NCBI RefSeq assembly: GCF_030719295.1
Contig: NZ_CP120997.1
Span: 1,612,001-1,676,000 of the forward strand
Direction of reading: 5' to 3'
Source: Streptomyces sp. Mut1
GTDB lineage: Bacteria; Actinomycetota; Actinomycetes; Streptomycetales; Streptomycetaceae
DNA: 64,000 nucleotides
Shown: positions 1 through 8,230 of the stretch, piece by piece
Numbering within the stretch: position 1 is the stretch's first letter
How the letters are laid out: each line of letters begins with the position of its first letter
Program-made: the position numbers and the translations under genes
Notes under the pieces: model-generated
Seen by the model: the letters and a program-made list of their open reading frames with translations, nothing else
The model's database searches: none
What the model was told of the DNA's origin: nothing

Positions 1-179
1 ATCGTGCGCGTGCGCGGGTGGAGGCCGGAGAGGTCCTGGAAGTAGCTGGCCAGGCGCTGGCGCAGGCTCTTGGCCTTCCCGACGTAGATCACCCGGCGGT
101 GTTCGTCGCGGAATTTGTAGACCCCCGGGGAGTCGGGGATCTGTCCCGGCTTGGGGCGGTAGCTGGAGGGGTCTGCCAT
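1..179 (-). CDS. uvrC: UvrABC excinuclease subunit C, N-terminal part (cut by window start)
   Basis: Only the first 59 codons are present. The protein opens [20 protein letters not shown] and continues with VYKFRD and [14 protein letters not shown], the GIY-YIG nuclease motif that makes the 3' incision in nucleotide excision repair. UvrC acts in the cytoplasm after UvrA and UvrB have located the lesion; both partners are encoded further along this window. The ATG lies 7 nt downstream of a TAGGGT -10 box that belongs to a damage-type promoter, so the mRNA is probably leaderless, although GGGAG just before the ATG could also serve as a ribosome site. The family assignment is certain from the motif. 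Confidence 0.95.
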   Translation of the reverse strand, partial: MADPSSYRPKPGQIPDSPGVYKFRDEHRRVIYVGKAKSLRQRLASYFQDLSGLHPRTRT

Positions 180-186
180 GTCTCCC

Positions 187-209
187 ACCCTACTTGCGGG
201 CAGTGACAG
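187..209 (-). promoter_or_regulatory. DNA-damage (PafBC/RecA-NDp type) promoter of uvrC
   Basis: Reading toward uvrC, CTGTCACTG is followed by 8 nt and then TAGGGT. The actinobacterial consensus is TTGTCRGTG-N8-TANNNT; the upstream box matches at 7 of 9 positions and both spacing and -10 box fit. Seven nucleotides separate the -10 box from the ATG. Assignment rests on pattern match only. Confidence 0.65.
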
Positions 210-231
210 TGCGGGGTGCCCGGATGTCGCC

Positions 232-271
232 GCGCCCCGGGACAGGGGTGGGGTCACCTGTCCCGGAGCGC
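232..271 (-). terminator. Hairpin terminator of the protease/anchored-protein operon
   Basis: A 10-bp perfect stem, CCGGGACAGG with CCTGTCCCGG, encloses a 10-nt loop, with further partial pairing outside. It lies about 20 nt past the stop codon of the anchored protein gene and ahead of the uvrC promoter, so it would insulate uvrC. There is no U-run, as is usual in Streptomyces. Confidence 0.6.
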
Positions 272-289
272 GGGGTCATGGGGTGCGCG

Positions 290-1156
290 TCATCCGGTCC
301 TGCGCCGGCCGCGCAGCCGCAGGGCGGTGACGCCGCAGAGGGCGAGGACGGCGACGGCTCCCCCGGCGGCCGCGGTGGAGCCCGCGGTCAGGGCCGTGTC
401 CCTGCCGCTGCCCGCGGCGATGGCGGGCCCGGACGGCTTCGCCGGGGCGGATTTCGCCTCGGCGGGCCCGTAGCCGCCGGCCTCGCCCTTGCGGGCGTAG
501 GCGGAGCCGGGGAGCTTGTCGGCGTAGGCGGCCCGCACCCGGGTGCGGTAGGCGGAGACGGTCGTCCCCTCCTTGCCGACCGCCCGGACGGCGTCCTGGT
601 CGAGCGGGAGTACCTTGCTCCCCTTCTGGACGTACCAGGCGTCGATCTGAGGCTCGTGGAAGACGATGCCGCCGGGCAGCTTGCGGGCGCCCGCCGCGGC
701 GTACCGGGCCTCGTCGTCCCCGGTGGCGATGTTCACCACCTGGTAGCCGCCGTCCCTGCCCGGCTCGGGCAGCGTCCACAGCGACGCCTTCTGTCCGTCC
801 GACGAGACGGCGGTGCTGGCCAGGTAGTCCAGGGAGGCGATGGGTGCCCCGGGTTCCCCCGCGACGAAGCCGGCGGACAGGGTGCGTACGGGCACGGCGG
901 CGCCCTGGATGCGGGGTGCGGCCGCCGTCTCGCTGACGGCGCCCTCCCGGGCGAAGAACCGGGACAGGGTGTCCAGGGTGGTGGCGTCGGTGGCCGCGTC
1001 GTGGGCGGCGGCCAGGGCGGCGGGGGTGGTGGAGGGTCCGGTGGCGGCGGCCGCCTGCGGGGCGGCGGTGAGCAGGGCGGCGCCGGCCAGTACGCCCGCG
1101 GCGGCCAGGGCGGCGGCGACGGGGCGGGGGCCGCGCGCGTTACGGGTGGAGGTCAT
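290..1156 (-). CDS. Secreted protein with C-terminal membrane anchor, unknown function
   Basis: 288 residues with an N-terminal signal peptide (hydrophobic run at about 12-35, ending AAPQAAA), a soluble domain of about 200 residues, and one C-terminal membrane helix (about 257-280) followed by RLRGRRRTG. The arrangement predicts an extracytoplasmic domain held to the membrane, without an LPXTG motif. I recognise no enzymatic motif. The start codon lies 4 nt after the stop codon of the papain-like protease gene, so the two are almost certainly co-translated. The protein could be an inhibitor, chaperone, tether or substrate of that protease; this is inference from position only. Confidence 0.7.
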   Translation of the reverse strand: MTSTRNARGPRPVAAALAAAGVLAGAALLTAAPQAAAATGPSTTPAALAAAHDAATDATTLDTLSRFFAREGAVSETAAAPRIQGAAVPVRTLSAGFVAGEPGAPIASLDYLASTAVSSDGQKASLWTLPEPGRDGGYQVVNIATGDDEARYAAAGARKLPGGIVFHEPQIDAWYVQKGSKVLPLDQDAVRAVGKEGTTVSAYRTRVRAAYADKLPGSAYARKGEAGGYGPAEAKSAPAKPSGPAIAAGSGRDTALTAGSTAAAGGAVAVLALCGVTALRLRGRRRTG

Positions 1157-1160
1157 GCCG

Positions 1161-1832
1161 TCACGCCCCGATCCGGTAGAGCGAGTGGGTCCAGGAGAAC
1201 TCGTTGTTGTTCACGTACCAGGCGTGCGAGGCCCAGTTGTAGCGATTGCTGGACGGCCAGGGGTCGCCCCAGTAGACGAGGCTGTTCGCGTCGTCGTACC
1301 CGTACAGCACGTGCATGTGGCCGCCGCCCGACGACCACTGGATGCGGGTCTCCACCGGCCGTCCGGCGGCTATCTCGGCCTGCACGGTGGGGTAGCGCAG
1401 CCAGCCGCTGACGTACGAGCCGGGGTTGATGCCGGCCCAGTACAGGGCGTTCTGGACGTTGTCGAGCGCGGCCTGCGAGTTGGGGCACTCGTAGCCCTGG
1501 GCACGGCCGAAGGCCGCGTTGCAGAACTCGTTCTGGCTGTAGTTGCGGCCGTACCAGGTGGCGATGGTGTTGCCGGAGGCGGCCCAGCACCAGTTGGTCT
1601 TCTGCTGCGCCTGCATGGTGATGTTCAGCCGCCGGGTGGCGGCGAGGGCGGCCGTCGGGGCGGCGGCGGCCCGGTCCGGGGCCGCGGCGGCAGCCCGGTG
1701 GTCCAGGACCGCGGCGGTGGCGGCGCGGGGCTGGTCGGCGGCGGTGGCGGTCGCCGTGGGCGCGGCGAGCAGGACGGCGGCGAGAACGGCTGTCACCGAC
1801 AGCCGTGCCGGCCGGATTCTTCGGTTGCGCAT
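1161..1832 (-). CDS. Secreted papain-like cysteine protease (C39/C70-like)
   Basis: 223 residues. A signal peptide (RLSVTAVLAAVLLAAPTATA) is followed by an Ala-rich stretch that may be a short propeptide, then the peptidase domain from about residue 70. Catalytic features visible are NWCWAAS (nucleophilic Cys), GGGHMHVLYGY (His) and YWGDPW (Asp). These are typical of secreted papain-fold peptidases of the C39_2/AvrRpt2-like type. GGGAGG lies 6 nt before the ATG. The product should act outside the cell on an unknown substrate. It is the first gene of a two-gene operon with the anchored protein, and is divergent from an HTH regulator. Confidence 0.85.
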   Translation of the reverse strand: MRNRRIRPARLSVTAVLAAVLLAAPTATATAADQPRAATAAVLDHRAAAAAPDRAAAAPTAALAATRRLNITMQAQQKTNWCWAASGNTIATWYGRNYSQNEFCNAAFGRAQGYECPNSQAALDNVQNALYWAGINPGSYVSGWLRYPTVQAEIAAGRPVETRIQWSSGGGHMHVLYGYDDANSLVYWGDPWPSSNRYNWASHAWYVNNNEFSWTHSLYRIGA

Positions 1833-2035
1833 GGCGTTCCTCCCGGGGCGGGGGGTGGGGGTCCAAGGAGCGCGTCCGGACGCTGTGGAGGAGCATCAAC
1901 CGTTGTCGGGAACGGGTCAACACGCTTCAATGCGGGTGAACACCGCGGTGTGAATGCCCGGGGCCCCGGCGTGAACGCGCCCCCCTGACCACCTGCGGTC
2001 CGGCACCTGCCGGCGCGGCCCCGTGCCCGGCCGGC

Positions 2036-2047
2036 GTGAACGTTCAC
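2036..2047. promoter_or_regulatory. Perfect 12-bp palindrome GTGAACGTTCAC, candidate operator
   Basis: The palindrome ends 3 nt before the GGAGGA ribosome site of the HTH regulator gene. Further GTGAAC half-sites lie at 1936 and 1971 in the same divergent gap, and a second palindrome, ACACCGCGGTGT, at 1940-1951. This suggests autoregulation or control of the divergent protease operon; unproven. Confidence 0.45.
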
Positions 2048-2058
2048 CTGGAGGACCC

Positions 2059-2985
2059 ATGCAGCACACCGAGGCCGAACTGGCGCAGGTGCTGCACACC
2101 GGACCGTTCCATCTGGCGCTGCGCACGGCGCTCTCGGTGCGCGGGCTGCCGCTCCAGCGGGTCCAGCACCATCTGGCGCACCGCGGGATCAAGGTCGGGG
2201 TGACCAGCCTGAGTTACTGGCAGCAGGGCGCCCGCCGCCCGCAGCGCCCGGAGTCGCTGCGGGCCGTGAAGGCGCTGGAGGAGGTGCTCGGCCTGCCGGT
2301 GAACTCGCTGCTCGGGCTGCTGGACGCCGCGGAGTCCCGCCCGGACACCGACCGCCCGCCGGCCAGGACGTACCGCTCGCTGATGGACGCCTCCGGGGCG
2401 GTGGAGCGGCTGCTCGCGGACCTGGAGTCACCCGCCGACGGCGGGCTGCACACGGTGGGCCACCAGGAGCGGGTACGGATCGGGCCCGGCCGCCAGATGC
2501 AGCACCGCGACTCCCAGCACGTCGTGCGCGCCCACCGGGACGGGATCGACCGTTACCTCGCCGTGTACATCGGTGATCCGGGCTGCGATCCGGGGCAGGT
2601 CGTGGTGAGCGCCCGGGAGAACTGCCGCACGGGCCGGGTCCGCTGGGACCGGGAGACGGGGGTGCTGGTCGCCGAGCTGCTCTTCGACACCCGGCTGCGG
2701 GCGGGCGACACGTACCTGTTCGGCTACGGCTTCGAGGACGGTACGGGAGGGCCCTGCGGCGAGTACCTGCGGGGTTTCACCTTCGGCGGCGGGCAGTACG
2801 TGCTCCAGGTCGGCTTCGACGAGGAGGCGCTGCCGGTGCGGTGCCGCAGTTTCGCCCAGGTGTCGGCGGGCGCGCCCCGGGGCGCGCGGGCGGATCTCAC
2901 GCTCACCGGCCGGCACCGGACCGTGCATCTGGTGGAGCAGGGTGTGCGGCCGGGGCTGGTCGGGATCGACTGGGACTGGGATTAG
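2059..2985 (+). CDS. HTH (XRE-like) transcriptional regulator with beta-rich C-terminal domain
   Basis: 308 residues from the ATG that follows GGAGGA; a longer frame upstream lacks a ribosome site. Residues about 10-80 resemble an XRE-type helix-turn-helix: LSVRGLPLQRVQHHLAHRG, then VTSLSYWQQGARRPQR, then an ALEEVLGLP helix. The C-terminal 170 residues are rich in beta strands and aromatic residues and end IDWDWD; I do not recognise them. Proteins of this build are common in Streptomyces. It is divergent from the secreted protease operon, with palindromic sites between them, so that operon is the likely target. The ligand, if any, is unknown. Confidence 0.65.
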   Translation: MQHTEAELAQVLHTGPFHLALRTALSVRGLPLQRVQHHLAHRGIKVGVTSLSYWQQGARRPQRPESLRAVKALEEVLGLPVNSLLGLLDAAESRPDTDRPPARTYRSLMDASGAVERLLADLESPADGGLHTVGHQERVRIGPGRQMQHRDSQHVVRAHRDGIDRYLAVYIGDPGCDPGQVVVSARENCRTGRVRWDRETGVLVAELLFDTRLRAGDTYLFGYGFEDGTGGPCGEYLRGFTFGGGQYVLQVGFDEEALPVRCRSFAQVSAGAPRGARADLTLTGRHRTVHLVEQGVRPGLVGIDWDWD

Positions 2986-3006
2986 ACCGGCCCGCCGGGG
3001 CCGGTC
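2985..3006. terminator. Bidirectional hairpin between the HTH regulator and the Rieske gene
   Basis: GACCGGCCC pairs with GGGCCGGTC (9 bp) around a 4-nt loop, lying between two convergent genes and overlapping the TAG of the regulator gene. Confidence 0.55.
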
Positions 3007-3015
3007 CCGGCGGGG

Positions 3016-3444
3016 TCAGGCGTTGGGGCCCGCGATCAGTTTTCCGCCCTCGACGCGGACCGGGACGGAGGGCAGCGGCACGGTCGCGGGGCCGTGCACG
3101 GCCTTTCCGGTCGTCGTGTCGAAGAGGCTGCCGTGGCAGGGGCAGTGGCCCTCGTTCTTCTCGACCTTGTCCAGCAGGCAGCCTGCGTGGGTGCACTGGG
3201 CGCTGAAGGCCTTGTACTGCCCCTTGGCCGGGCAGCTGACGATGACGCGCTGCTCGCGGAAGAGCTTGGACTCGCCGACCGGGATCTCGTCCGGCGCGCC
3301 GAGTTCGACGGGGGCGGTGGGGGTGGGCGTCTCGGCGTGGCCGAGCTTCGAGTCGGTCGAGCAGGCGGCCGCTCCGAGCCCGGCGACGCCCGCGAGGGCG
3401 GCGCCCTTCAGCACGGTGCGGCGGGCGGCGGGCTGGCCGGACAT
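3016..3444 (-). CDS. Tat-exported Rieske [2Fe-2S] protein
   Basis: 142 residues from ATG; longer upstream starts only add low-complexity sequence. The N-terminus carries a twin-arginine signal (ARRTVLKG, hydrophobic run, GLGAAAC) whose Cys could also be a lipobox. The Rieske ligands are present as CTHAGC and CPCHGS, giving the Cys-X-His / Cys-X2-His set, and the distal Cys residues of the two motifs could form the usual disulfide. The protein is therefore a small extracytoplasmic electron-transfer or oxidoreductase subunit. No partner enzyme lies next to it, so its electron donor and acceptor cannot be told from the window. Confidence 0.88.
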   Translation of the reverse strand: MSGQPAARRTVLKGAALAGVAGLGAAACSTDSKLGHAETPTPTAPVELGAPDEIPVGESKLFREQRVIVSCPAKGQYKAFSAQCTHAGCLLDKVEKNEGHCPCHGSLFDTTTGKAVHGPATVPLPSVPVRVEGGKLIAGPNA

Positions 3445-3611
3445 GCGGTCTCCACGGGTCGAAGCGACAGATGGGGCAGGGTGCGAGGCCGTGCCGGAGC
3501 TGCCCGGGGCGGCGGCGGCATCGGTGCGGTAACCGACGATACCGGCGGAGAAGGACGTGTCTGCGCGCGGGCCGGTCCCGCCCGGTCGTGCCTGGTCAGG
3601 GTCGGGGTACG

Positions 3612-3649
3612 GCGAGGCGGCGACCCCCGGGAGGGGGCCGCCGCCTCGC
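3612..3649 (-). terminator. Terminator downstream of uvrA
   Basis: GCGAGGCGGCG pairs with CGCCGCCTCGC, and an inner CCCCC/GGGGG extends the stem. The hairpin begins about 18 nt past the uvrA stop codon. Confidence 0.7.
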
Positions 3650-3666
3650 ACTGCTTCGCTCCGGTG

Positions 3667-6600
3667 TCAGGCCTTGCGGGCGCGGGCCGTCTTCTTGGCC
3701 GCGGGCTTCTTCGCCGCCGCCTTGGCCGACGCGGTCTTCGCCGGTGTCTTCGCGGCGGCCGTCTTCCGGGCCGCCGTCTTCCGGGCGGGCTTGCGGGCCG
3801 TCGGGACGGCCGCCTCGCTGACCCGGTCCGAGTCCAGGATGTCCTGGAGGAACTTGCCGGTGTGGCTGGCGGGGACGCCCGCCACGTACTCCGGGGTGCC
3901 CTCGGCGATGACCAGGCCGCCGCCGTTGCCCCCCTCGGGGCCCATGTCCACGACCCAGTCGGCGGTCTTGATGACATCGAGGTTGTGCTCGATGACGATC
4001 ACCGAGTTGCCCTTGTCGACCAGACCGGAGAGCACCTTGATCAGCTTGGAGATGTCCTCGAAGTGCAGACCGGTGGTCGGCTCGTCCAGGACGTAGACCG
4101 TACGGCCGGTGGAGCGCTTCTGGAGCTCGCTGGCGAGCTTGACCCGCTGGGCCTCACCGCCGGAGAGCGTCGGCGCGGACTGGCCGAGCCGCACGTATCC
4201 GAGGCCGACCTCGTTGAGCGTGCGCAGGTGGCGGGCGATGGTCGGGACGGCCTCGAAGAACTCCAGGCCCTCCTCGATCGGCATGTCCAGCACCTCGGCG
4301 ATGGACTTGCCCTTGTAGTGGACCTCCAGGGTCTCCCGGTTGTAGCGCGCTCCGTGGCAGACCTCGCACGGGACGTACACATCGGGCAGGAAGTTCATCT
4401 CGATCTTGATGGTGCCGTCGCCTGAGCAGTTCTCGCAGCGGCCGCCCTTGACGTTGAAGGAGAACCGGCCCGGCAGATAGCCGCGGACCTTGGCCTCCAT
4501 CGTCTCGGCGAACAGCCTGCGGACGTGGTCGAAGACGCCGGTGTACGTGGCCGGGTTGGACCGGGGCGTACGGCCGATGGGCGACTGGTCGACGTGCACC
4601 ACCTTGTCGACGAGGTCGTCCCCGTCGACCCGGGTGTGCCGGCCGGGCACCGACTTGGCGCCGTTCAGCTCGCGGGCCAGGTGGGTGTAGAGGATGTCGT
4701 TGACCAGCGTCGACTTGCCCGAGCCGGAGACGCCGGTGACGGCGGTGAGCACGCCGAGCGGGAAGGAGACGTCGATGTCCTGGAGGTTGTTCTCCCGGGC
4801 GCCGTGCACCGTGAGCAGCCGGGAGGGGTCCACGGGACGCCGGACGTCGGGCACCGGGATCGACCTCTTGCCGGTCAGGTACTGCCCGGTGACCGACTTG
4901 TCGTTGGCCAGCAGCTCCTTCAGCGATCCGGAGTGGACCACCTTGCCGCCGTGCTCGCCGGCGCCGGGGCCGATGTCGACCACCCAGTCGGCGACCTTGA
5001 TGGTGTCCTCGTCGTGCTCCACGACGATGAGCGTGTTGCCCATGTCGCGCAGGCGCACCAGGGTCTCGATCAGCCGGTGGTTGTCGCGCTGGTGCAGCCC
5101 GATGGAGGGCTCGTCCAGCACATACAGCACGCCGACGAGGCCGGAGCCGATCTGGGTGGCGAGCCGGATGCGCTGGGCCTCGCCGCCGGACAGGGTGCCC
5201 GCGGCGCGGTTCAGCGAGAGGTAGTCCAGGCCCACGTCGACCAGGAACCTCAGCCGCTCGTTGACCTCCTTGAGCACCCGCTCGGCGATCTTCTTGTCGC
5301 GGGCGTTCAGCTTGAGGCGGCCGAGGAATTCGGCGCACTCGCTGATCGACATCGCGGCGACCTGGGCGATGGACCTGTCCATCACGGTGACCGCGAGGAC
5401 GATCGGCTTGAGCCGGGTGCCCTCACAGGTCGGGCAGGGGACCTCGCGCATGTAGCCCTCGAAGCGCTCCCTGCTGGAGTCGCTCTCGGCCTCGGAGTGC
5501 CGCCGCTTGACGAACTGGACGGCGCCTTCGAAGGACGGCGTGGTGTAGGCGCGCTCGCGCCCGTAGCGGTTGCGGTAGCGGACCTCGGTCTGGATCTTGT
5601 GGCCGTGCAGCAGGGCCTTCTTGGCGCGCTGCGGCAGCCCCGCCCAGGGGATGTCCGTACGGAAGCCGAGGGCGTCGGCCAGCGCGTTGATCTGGCGGCC
5701 GAAGTACTCCTTGGTGTGGCCGTGCGACCAGGGGTGGATCGCGCCCTCGTCGAGGGACTTCTCCTCGTCGGGGACGATCAGCTCCGGGTCGACCTCCATC
5801 CGCGTACCGATACCGGTGCAGTCGGGGCAGGCGCCGAAGGGCGAGTTGAAGGAGAAGGAGCGCGGCTCCAGCTCCTCGAAGGAGAGGTCGTCGTACGGGC
5901 AGTACAGATGCTCGGAGTACATCCGCTCGCGCTCGGGGTCGTCCTCGGGGAGGTCGACGAAGTCCAGCACGACCATGCCGCCGGAGAGGCCCAGCGCGGT
6001 CTCGACGGAGTCCGTCAGCCGGCGCTTGGCGCTGTCCTTCACGGTGAGGCGGTCGATGACCACCTCGATGGTGTGCTTCTCCTGCTTCTTGAGCGTGGGC
6101 GGCTCGGAGAGCTGGATGGTCGCGCCGTCGACCCTCGCCCTGCTGTACCCCTTGGTCTGGAGATCGGAGAAGAGGTCGACGAACTCGCCCTTGCGCTCGC
6201 GCACCAGCGGCGAGAGCACCTGGAAGCGGCTGCCCTCGGGCAGGCCGAGGACCTTGTCCACGATGGCCTGCGGCGACTGGCGCGAGATCGGGCGGTGGCA
6301 CTCGGGGCAGTGCGGCTTGCCGATCCTGGCGAAGAGCAGCCGCAGGTAGTCGTAGACCTCGGTGATGGTGCCGACCGTCGAGCGGGGATTGCGCGAGGTC
6401 GACTTCTGGTCGATGGAGACGGCGGGCGACAGGCCCTCGATGAAATCGACGTCCGGCTTGTCCATCTGGCCGAGGAACTGCCGGGCGTACGAGGAGAGGG
6501 ACTCCACGTAACGCCGCTGGCCCTCGGCGAAGATCGTGTCGAACGCGAGCGACGACTTGCCCGACCCGGAGAGCCCGGTGAAGACGATGAGGGAGTCGCG

Positions 6601-6669
6601 GGGGAGGTCGAGCGAGACGTTCTTGAGGTTGTGCTCGCGAGCGCCACGGACGATGAGACGGTCGGTCAC
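3667..6669 (-). CDS. uvrA: UvrABC excinuclease subunit A
   Basis: 1000 residues from a GTG ([18 protein letters not shown]), where UvrA alignments normally begin. UvrA dimers scan DNA for lesions and load UvrB. Two ABC modules are visible: Walker [13 protein letters not shown] near residue 30 and [13 protein letters not shown] in the second half, each with LSGGEAQR signatures. Zinc-finger cysteines occur as CPECH, CPDC and CENC...CEVC. The last 45 or so residues are an unusual Lys/Ala tail ([12 protein letters not shown] and similar), histone-H1-like, beyond the conserved core. The upstream region on this strand contains GCTATACC as a possible -10 box but no good match to the damage element seen at uvrB, uvrC and polA. 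Confidence 0.98.
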   Translation of the reverse strand: MTDRLIVRGAREHNLKNVSLDLPRDSLIVFTGLSGSGKSSLAFDTIFAEGQRRYVESLSSYARQFLGQMDKPDVDFIEGLSPAVSIDQKSTSRNPRSTVGTITEVYDYLRLLFARIGKPHCPECHRPISRQSPQAIVDKVLGLPEGSRFQVLSPLVRERKGEFVDLFSDLQTKGYSRARVDGATIQLSEPPTLKKQEKHTIEVVIDRLTVKDSAKRRLTDSVETALGLSGGMVVLDFVDLPEDDPERERMYSEHLYCPYDDLSFEELEPRSFSFNSPFGACPDCTGIGTRMEVDPELIVPDEEKSLDEGAIHPWSHGHTKEYFGRQINALADALGFRTDIPWAGLPQRAKKALLHGHKIQTEVRYRNRYGRERAYTTPSFEGAVQFVKRRHSEAESDSSRERFEGYMREVPCPTCEGTRLKPIVLAVTVMDRSIAQVAAMSISECAEFLGRLKLNARDKKIAERVLKEVNERLRFLVDVGLDYLSLNRAAGTLSGGEAQRIRLATQIGSGLVGVLYVLDEPSIGLHQRDNHRLIETLVRLRDMGNTLIVVEHDEDTIKVADWVVDIGPGAGEHGGKVVHSGSLKELLANDKSVTGQYLTGKRSIPVPDVRRPVDPSRLLTVHGARENNLQDIDVSFPLGVLTAVTGVSGSGKSTLVNDILYTHLARELNGAKSVPGRHTRVDGDDLVDKVVHVDQSPIGRTPRSNPATYTGVFDHVRRLFAETMEAKVRGYLPGRFSFNVKGGRCENCSGDGTIKIEMNFLPDVYVPCEVCHGARYNRETLEVHYKGKSIAEVLDMPIEEGLEFFEAVPTIARHLRTLNEVGLGYVRLGQSAPTLSGGEAQRVKLASELQKRSTGRTVYVLDEPTTGLHFEDISKLIKVLSGLVDKGNSVIVIEHNLDVIKTADWVVDMGPEGGNGGGLVIAEGTPEYVAGVPASHTGKFLQDILDSDRVSEAAVPTARKPARKTAARKTAAAKTPAKTASAKAAAKKPAAKKTARARKA

Positions 6670-6808
6670 GCCGGTCCGCACCTTTCTGGAGAGAAGCGGG
6701 GGAACTGAGCCCCTGGCCCAGGTTATGGGGGGCGCCACAGCGGTGTACGGAGCTTTCGACTCCGAGGGTATAGCACGCACATTCGAATTGCGGACGGCTG
6801 ATGACTCC

Positions 6809-6838
6809 TTCACCCGAACGAGTGGCCGGGGCTAGGCT
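6809..6838 (+). promoter_or_regulatory. Promoter giving a leaderless transcript of the isomerase-family gene
   Basis: TTCACC, 18-nt spacer, TAGGCT, and then exactly 7 nt to the ATG. No Shine-Dalgarno sequence is present. The geometry places transcription start at the start codon. Confidence 0.55.
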
Positions 6839-6845
6839 CGGCCCC

Positions 6846-7535
6846 ATGACTGACCATGCGCACGACCTGGCAGCACTCCGTGAAGCGACCGATCGACTGC
6901 TCAGCGCCACCGAGAAACTGGACGACGCGGCCCTGGCCGAAGCGTCACGACTGCCGGGCTGGAGCCGCGGTCATGTCGTCGCGCACCTCTCTCTTAACGC
7001 CGACGCGCTCGTAAATGTTCTCCAGGGCCGGCCGATGTACGCAGACAGCGAAACCCGCGACCGCGACATCGAGCGGGACGCCCCCCGTCCACAGGCGGAG
7101 CAGCTGGCCGACCTGACGGCGAGCGCGGCCCGCTTCGTGGCGGCGGCGGCCGAGCCCGCGGACTGGTCGCGCACGGTGACCCTGCGCAACGGTGTGACGG
7201 ACTCGGCCTCCCAGATCCCCTTCCGGCGCCGCGCCGAGGTCGAGCTGCACCACGTCGACCTGAACGCCGGCTACGAGCTGGAGGACCTGCCTGACGAGTT
7301 CACCGCGCGGGAGATCGACTTCCTGGCCGAGCGGTTCACCGGGCACCCGGATGTCGTGTCGACGGGGCTGGCCGACGACACCGGGCGCGCGTGGACGACC
7401 GGCGGCGGCGCGGAGGGCGGCGCGGTCTCCGTACGCGGCAACGCCTCCGAGCTGCTGGGCTGGCTCAGCGGGCGGCGCGACGGATCGGCGCTGACGGTGG
7501 AAGGCGGAGCCCTTCCGGCGCTGCCCCCGCTCTAG
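6846..7535 (+). CDS. Maleylpyruvate isomerase-family, mycothiol-dependent enzyme
   Basis: 229 residues. The N-terminal part has the DinB-like four-helix fold of this family: LREATDRLLSATEKLDD, then LPGWSRGHVVAHLSLNADAL, whose His is a likely metal ligand, and later RRRAEVELHHVDLNAGY with further His ligands. A C-terminal domain (GAEGGAVSVRGNASELLGWL) is of the MDMPI_C type. Family members transfer or isomerise substrates with mycothiol, the actinobacterial thiol, in the cytoplasm. The exact substrate is not predictable. The start is set by a leaderless promoter. The MBL hydrolase gene follows 26 nt downstream with its own -10 box. Confidence 0.85.
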   Translation: MTDHAHDLAALREATDRLLSATEKLDDAALAEASRLPGWSRGHVVAHLSLNADALVNVLQGRPMYADSETRDRDIERDAPRPQAEQLADLTASAARFVAAAAEPADWSRTVTLRNGVTDSASQIPFRRRAEVELHHVDLNAGYELEDLPDEFTAREIDFLAERFTGHPDVVSTGLADDTGRAWTTGGGAEGGAVSVRGNASELLGWLSGRRDGSALTVEGGALPALPPL

Positions 7536-7548
7536 GCCGCCCCCGCTA

Positions 7549-7554
7549 TAGGCT
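7549..7554 (+). promoter_or_regulatory. -10 box of the leaderless MBL hydrolase gene
   Basis: TAGGCT ends 7 nt before the ATG, the same hexamer and distance as at the preceding gene. No ribosome site is present. A -35 box is not obvious. Confidence 0.45.
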
Positions 7555-7561
7555 GAGAGAC

Positions 7562-8218
7562 ATGACGTACAGCGGAGCGGTCAGGGTCGGCGGGCCTGCG
7601 GATGTGCACGAACTGACGGATCTGATGATCTCCAAGGTCGCCGTCGGCCCGATGGACAACAACGCCTATCTGCTGCGCTGCCGGACCACCGGCGAGCAGC
7701 TCCTGATCGACGCGGCCAACGACGCCGGGACTCTGCTGCGACTCATCGGTGACGACTCGATCATCGCGGTCGTCACCACCCACCGGCACCGCGACCACTG
7801 GCAGGCACTGGCCGAGGTGGTCGCGGCGACCGGGGCACGCACCTGTGCCGGGCGGTTCGACGCCGAGGGCATCGAGGTGCCGACGGAGGTGCTCGTCGAG
7901 GACGGCGACACGATCCGGGTCGGTCAGGTGGCGCTCACCGCCCGCCACCTGACCGGCCACACCCCGGGCTCGATCGCCCTCCTGTACGACGACCCGCACG
8001 GGGCGCCGCACCTGTTCACCGGGGACTGCCTCTTCCCCGGCGGAGTCGGTAACACGCACAAGGACCCCGAGGCGTTCGCGAGCCTGCTGCACGACGTGGA
8101 GACCAAGCTCTTCGCCCCGCTGCCGGACGAGACCTGGGTCTACCCGGGCCACGGGCGCGACACCACGCTGGGCGACGAGCGGCCCCACCTGCCCGAGTGG
8201 CGCGCCCGGGGCTGGTGA
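7562..8218 (+). CDS. Metallo-beta-lactamase-fold hydrolase (glyoxalase II-like)
   Basis: 218 residues. The metal site is complete: THRHRDHW (HxHxDH), TGHTPGS (His), FTGDCLF (Asp) and YPGHGRDT (His). These fit the glyoxalase II-like branch that hydrolyses thioesters. Because the gene directly follows a mycothiol-type isomerase, a role in cleaving a mycothiol conjugate is plausible, though this is inference. It ends 13 nt before the stop codon of the convergent TerC gene. The protein has no signal peptide and should be cytoplasmic. Confidence 0.88.
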   Translation: MTYSGAVRVGGPADVHELTDLMISKVAVGPMDNNAYLLRCRTTGEQLLIDAANDAGTLLRLIGDDSIIAVVTTHRHRDHWQALAEVVAATGARTCAGRFDAEGIEVPTEVLVEDGDTIRVGQVALTARHLTGHTPGSIALLYDDPHGAPHLFTGDCLFPGGVGNTHKDPEAFASLLHDVETKLFAPLPDETWVYPGHGRDTTLGDERPHLPEWRARGW

Positions 8219-8230
8219 ACCAACGCCCCC

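Noticed and set aside
6745..6800. TTCGAATGTGCG upstream of uvrA as a LexA (SOS) box
   Set aside because: Half-sites of the actinobacterial GAAC-N4-GTTC box do not match well enough, and the damage element found at uvrB is absent.
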